DNA of 64,000 nt, from contig NZ_RSCL01000012.1 in assembly GCF_003991905.1 (NCBI RefSeq), positions 269,509-333,508 on the forward strand, given 5' to 3'. This DNA comes from Dulcicalothrix desertica PCC 7102. Its GTDB lineage: Bacteria; Cyanobacteriota; Cyanobacteriia; Cyanobacteriales; Nostocaceae. Both the position numbers and the translations under genes were made by a program. The notes below the pieces were generated by a model. That model made no database searches. It saw nothing but the letters and a program-made list of their open reading frames with translations, and was not told the origin of the DNA. This document shows positions 62,849-64,000 of this stretch, one piece after another. Positions within the stretch are counted from its first letter, which is position 1. Every line of letters begins with the position of its first letter.

Positions 62849-64000
62849 TTATTTCCCACGCAATTTATTTAACTCAGACTCAGTAAAGGGATTGTTGCCA
62901 GCTCGTAGGGCTTTTACGCCTTCTTGCACTTGTGCTTTACTTTTTGTATCATCAGTTTGAGCTATATATGCTTCAAAGTCAGTTATGGCGCCTTTGTAAT
63001 CTCCCGTTAGCGCTCTGGCTAATCCTCGCCTAGAGCGGACATTACCATCGTTTGGAGCAAGGTTAACGGCTTTTTCACAGGCAAACATAACCTCTTTGGC
63101 GGAACCATATAGGCTACCTTGCCAGCAAAGAACATCCCAAGCATTAGCATCACTTACCACTTTAGGGTCAAGTTTTTGGGCTTGGTTGTAAGCAGCAATA
63201 GCTTCTTTTATCTTTTTCTCTTCAACAAAGCGGTTTGCATCAATAACCAACCTTTCTGCTTCGGCTTTTTGCTGAGGGTCAAATTTAGTTAATTGCGGAT
63301 TCCACTTGAAAGCCGTCTTAAAAATAGCAATAGCCTTTTCTATATTACCAGCTTTTGCTTCTGCTTCCCCAGCTTTTACCAAAAACGTTGCTGCGTCTTT
63401 TAATTTTGCTGGTGTTTGACAGACTTCTAATTTTTGCAGTTCAGTAGGGTTAATTATTAAATAATCATTCAACCACTCGCAACCAGTTTTTAACAATTCC
63501 CCTAACTCTTTCCATCGCCACACCTTCGCGGTTCCGTCTTGTGAGGCAGTAATAATCGTCTTACCATCCGGGCTAAAATTGGCTTTGTAGACAGGTTCTG
63601 TATGCCCTGTGAGGGTGGCTAGTTGCTTGCCACTGGTGTCCCAGACCTTGGCGGTATTGTCGTCGGAGGCGGTGACGATAGTCTTGCCATCCGCGCTAAA
63701 ATTGGCGTTGTTGACACGTTCTGTATGCCCTTTGAGGGTGGCTCTGAGGCGGTGACGATAGTCTTGCCATCCGGGCTAAAATTGGCGTTGTAGACAAATT
63801 GTGTATGCCCTGTGAGGGTGGCTAGTTGCTTGCCACTGGTGTCCCAGACCTTGGCGGTTTTGTCGTATGAGGCGGTGACGATAGTCTTGCCATCCGGGCT
63901 AAAATTGGCTTTGTAGACAAATTGTGTATGCCCTTTGAGGGTGGCTAGTTGCTTGCCACTGGTGTCCCAGACCTTGGCGGTTTTGTCGTAGGAGGCGGTG
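62849..64000 (-). CDS. WD40-TPR protein, 5' end outside the window, probably frameshifted
   Basis: The C-terminal part (62849-63523) carries TPR-like units (AGNIEKAIAIFKTAFKWNPQ, KKIKEAIAAYNQAQKLDPK, KGAITDFEAYIAQ) behind a linker. Upstream the minus strand shows WD40 repeats (FSPDGKTIITASQDGTAKVW, SGKQLATLTGHTE). Repeats from 64000 to about 63755 and from about 63745 to 63524 are in different frames: a deletion inside one repeat (TASE joined to RATLKG) shifts it. The full gene continues past the window edge. Such proteins are typically signalling scaffolds in cyanobacteria. Confidence 0.7.

Noticed and set aside
1..64000. CRISPR arrays, tRNA or rRNA genes
   Set aside because: No regular repeat-spacer pattern, cloverleaf or rRNA sequence was recognised by eye.

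Overview
The window looks like part of a large conjugative plasmid, or an integrative conjugative element, from a filamentous (Nostocales-type) cyanobacterium. The evidence is a CyRepA1-type replication protein, several Uma2-family genes, homologues of the plastid/cyanobacterial proteins Ycf46 and Ycf35 (DUF1257), WD40 and TPR regulatory proteins, AT-rich DNA, and cyanobacterial interspersed repeats. The hexamer GGCGCC is extremely iterated (about 108 copies by hand count, against 4-5 expected for a sequence of this composition). The classical HIP1 octamer GCGATCGC was seen only once.

Layout. 1-5.4 kb: small hypothetical genes, a GSYGDP-motif protein, a Uma2 gene and an ABC-transporter remnant. 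5.4-7.3 kb: two same-frame ORFs that look like one gene split by a stop codon. 7.5-10.7 kb: a P-loop kinase and a full-length leucyl-tRNA synthetase (leuS) in a block without GGCGCC. 10.7-11.6 kb: a decayed IS630 transposase. 11.6-15.2 kb: replication protein (CyRepA1 type) and an XRE regulator beside a divergent control region. 15.5-18.5 kb: small plasmid genes, including a tandemly duplicated helix-turn-helix-like unit. 19.1-23.0 kb: a 1298-codon ORF with the motifs of a two-barrel RNA polymerase (DCDGDRMA, FQTRFG-K, YRGP). Its two ends run into fragments of other genes. 23.1-27.4 kb: a six-gene minus-strand segregation operon headed by a ParM/StbA-like actin and also encoding a ParA-like ATPase. 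27.9-31.2 kb: a frameshifted Uma2 gene, a MORN-type repeat protein, a DUF1257 gene interrupted by a MITE, and an unidentified three-gene operon. 31.2-32.8 kb: candidate oriT, a MobC-like accessory protein and a MobP-type relaxase. 32.9-34.3 kb: a LuxR-type response regulator and one hypothetical gene.

35.2-55.2 kb holds the conjugation machinery, nearly all on the minus strand: VirB2-, VirB3-, VirB4-, VirB5-, VirB6-, VirB8-, VirB10- and VirB9-like proteins, a membrane-anchored nuclease-like protein, a Ycf46-type AAA+ ATPase, a repetitive acidic protein, a transglycosylase-like protein, a lipoprotein and the VirD4-type coupling protein. Two small XRE regulators on the plus strand break the cluster. 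No VirB11 was seen. 55.5-64 kb is accessory and partly decaying: WD40 genes with a stop or frameshift, a trypsin-like protease with two lesions, an intact glycosyltransferase-FkbM methyltransferase pair, and an FHA-PrsW membrane protease.

The replication, segregation, mobilisation and type IV secretion modules together describe a self-transmissible element. The most unusual cargo is the two-barrel RNA-polymerase-like gene and the extra leucyl-tRNA synthetase.
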